In this document: positions 14,649 through 15,965 of the stretch, piece after piece
Layout: every line of letters begins with the position of its first letter
Numbering within the stretch: position 1 is the stretch's first letter
Source: an uncultured Streptococcus sp.
GTDB lineage: Bacteria; Bacillota; Bacilli; Lactobacillales; Streptococcaceae
Direction of reading: 5' to 3'
DNA length: 15,965 nucleotides
NCBI RefSeq assembly: GCF_938036805.1
Contig: NZ_CALHWC010000199.1
Location: forward strand, 1-15,965
Position numbers and translations under genes: made by a program
The notes under the pieces: model-generated
Databases searched by the model: none
What the model saw: only the letters and a program-made list of their open reading frames with translations
What the model was told of the DNA's origin: nothing

Positions 14649-15668
14649 TTAACCCTTCCTTCGCCAGCGGATCACTAATTCTGAAGTCAGATGAGTCAGG
14701 ATAATCGTCAGAAGGAAGACCCAACGGCCCTTTTCCCACTTGGTCAGATGCTGGAAATTAAGAAGAAAAAAAGATAAATCAATGAAGATGGGATGAAGGA
14801 AGAAATAAAAGATACTTAGGTCTTTTAAATGTCTCCAGTTTTTTTCTTGCTTCCATCTAGTTTTTAACAGCCAATTGAATAAGAAAAAACTAAACGGAAT
14901 AAGAGCAAAGAAAAAGTTTTTATCTAATCCCTGCCTGAAGTAAATCAGCACTCCTTCTGCTACTAGCAAAAGACTTGATAGCAGAAGTAAAATCCTGCAT
15001 TTTTTGTGTAATAACTCTATATGTCTATAATCAGCTAGAAAGTAGCCTAAATAGATAAAAATAGGCGTATAGAAGAGACCATTTCTGCTAGTAAAAAAGA
15101 GCTTAGCATAAGCATCATACCAGTCTGTTAAAAGACTAGGAGCCAGATAGGCGTGATAAGTCTCAATGGCACCTAAGGCATATAGAACCAGTAAAAGGAC
15201 AAATGTTTTCTTGGGGCCTAATTTCTTATATAAAAAATGGACCAACTGTAAACCTAATAGAAAGGCGGGAATGTACCAAAGTTGATAACATAAGCCTATA
15301 TACAGAAGCCCAGCCAATAAGGCTAAAGGAGCATAATGTTTAGGAAGTGGCAAGGTCCAAAAATAGGCCAAGGCATAAGGGACATAAATCCCGCTCCACA
15401 AAAGATACTGCTTCAAAACACGCTTAATATACAGCTTCATTTCCTGCTTCTTAGCCAAGCTGGATTTAAACATAAAAGCTGATGAAATCAGGAAAAAGGG
15501 CACTGCCATACGACCAAACATACTTTTCTGAGTAAAATGCAGGACTTCATTCTCAAAAAGCCGCTGACAATGCACCAAGATTACCAAAATTGAAGCCAGA
15601 TACTGAAACAAACTGAGCATGGCGTAGTTGACCGGCTGCTCAGGCTCTCTGACACTTCTTTCTGTCAT
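14649..15668 (-). CDS. Membrane acyltransferase (acyltransferase family 3, OafA/WecH-like)
   Basis: This 339-residue integral membrane protein has about ten hydrophobic segments from residue 14 to 325. The family signature is present: LVHCQ with the catalytic His33, GRMAVPFFLISSAFMF (52-67) with Arg53, LCYQLWYIPAFLLG (126-139) and FFLHPIFIDL near 289-298. Such enzymes move an acetyl or other acyl group to cell-surface carbohydrate or other envelope molecules at the cytoplasmic membrane; the acceptor cannot be read from the sequence. The start is supported by GGGAG about 10 bases before the ATG. It is transcribed opposite to the Ter island and is not part of it. No terminator is obvious in the 57 bases before the IS. 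Confidence 0.88.
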   Translation of the reverse strand: MTERSVREPEQPVNYAMLSLFQYLASILVILVHCQRLFENEVLHFTQKSMFGRMAVPFFLISSAFMFKSSLAKKQEMKLYIKRVLKQYLLWSGIYVPYALAYFWTLPLPKHYAPLALLAGLLYIGLCYQLWYIPAFLLGLQLVHFLYKKLGPKKTFVLLLVLYALGAIETYHAYLAPSLLTDWYDAYAKLFFTSRNGLFYTPIFIYLGYFLADYRHIELLHKKCRILLLLSSLLLVAEGVLIYFRQGLDKNFFFALIPFSFFLFNWLLKTRWKQEKNWRHLKDLSIFYFFLHPIFIDLSFFLLNFQHLTKWEKGRWVFLLTIILTHLTSELVIRWRRKG

Positions 15669-15795
15669 AAATAGTTCTCCCTAGGAAGATTGTGCTTAAT
15701 AAATGGATTTAGTGCTTCCTCAGACAAAGATGCTGAACGGCAGCGGTCTACCTGTCTTACTACTTTCTATTAAACATTTAGATCTGCAAACTCTA
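15669..15795 (-). other. Intergenic region upstream of the acyltransferase
   Basis: These 127 A/T-rich bases hold the acyltransferase ribosome-binding site (GGGAG on the minus strand at about 15679-15683). I see no convincing -35/-10 pair and no hairpin terminator, so the acyltransferase may be co-transcribed with the gene to its right. Confidence 0.35.
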
Positions 15796-15965
15796 TTATT
15801 TAAAAAATATAGGATAGTAAACATGATAAGCTAGAAGAAAAACTAGTAAAAAAATAATAACTTGGGAAAGATATAGAATTTTTTTGCTTTTCTTTCCTTT
15901 TCTCCCATATTGGCAATAGAGATAAAGAGAAAATGCCAACACAGAGTATAGTTGACCTAGGAAAA
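15796..15965 (-). CDS. C-terminal end of an unidentified membrane protein (cut by window edge)
   Basis: The minus-strand frame is open from the window edge to TAA at 15796-15798 and gives 55 residues: a hydrophobic segment (FLGQLYSVLAFSLYLYC), a basic loop (RKGKKSKK) and a second hydrophobic segment ending HVYYPIFFK. This hydrophobic-basic-hydrophobic pattern is that of the last two membrane segments of a polytopic protein, and the other two frames do not give a plausible protein. The family cannot be named. It runs the same way as the acyltransferase, 127 bases away, so the two may share an envelope-related function. Confidence 0.6.
   Translation of the reverse strand, partial: FLGQLYSVLAFSLYLYCQYGRKGKKSKKILYLSQVIIFLLVFLLAYHVYYPIFFK

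Noticed and set aside
1..15965. CRISPR array, tRNA or rRNA genes, phage genes
   Set aside because: No regularly spaced direct repeats, cloverleaf-like segments, rRNA sequence or phage structural genes were seen on either strand.

Overview
The window is low-GC Gram-positive DNA and most likely chromosomal Streptococcus. The reasons are the RecJ N-terminus, purine-rich GAAAGG(A) ribosome-binding sites, extended -10 (TGnTATAAT) promoters and an IS30-type element of streptococcal style. The species cannot be fixed from the sequence alone.

Layout. (1) 1-1206, minus strand: the 5' part of recJ, and upstream of it an HD-domain phosphohydrolase gene broken by a one-base frameshift near 905-918. (2) 1363-13471, plus strand: ten co-directional genes that form a Ter stress island. 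They are a PRTase_2/TRSP protein, a StiP/PELOTA protein, YceG, TelA (YceH), three TerD paralogues, a PMCA-type Ca2+ P-type ATPase, a HAD phosphatase and a CitE-like C-C bond lyase. (3) 13512-14591: an IS30-family element whose transposase (minus strand) carries two in-frame amber codons. (4) 14649-15965, minus strand: a membrane acyltransferase and the C-terminal tail of another membrane protein.

How the genes fit together. The two PRTase-related proteins, HAD, C-C lyase and YceG match the 'biosynthetic module' that comparative genomics has associated with TerD/TelA systems and proposed to make a nucleoside-like metabolite. Here the module is split: PRTases and YceG lie before the Ter genes, HAD and lyase after them. 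TerD proteins bind Ca2+, and all three copies keep the acidic DNxTGxGxGDDE loop. The membrane partner in this window is a Ca2+ pump rather than TerC, which suggests that Ca2+ binding and Ca2+ export are coupled. No ATP-grasp gene of the module is present in the window.

Regulation. The module starts with an extended -10 promoter at 1289-1317. A second promoter at 3611-3640 is overlapped by a perfect 6-bp inverted repeat and is followed by a leader of about 145 nt. That leader can be folded by hand into two mutually exclusive structures, so it is a riboswitch-like candidate upstream of yceG. Hairpins lie before terD1, before the ATPase and after the ATPase, and the last two are related in sequence.
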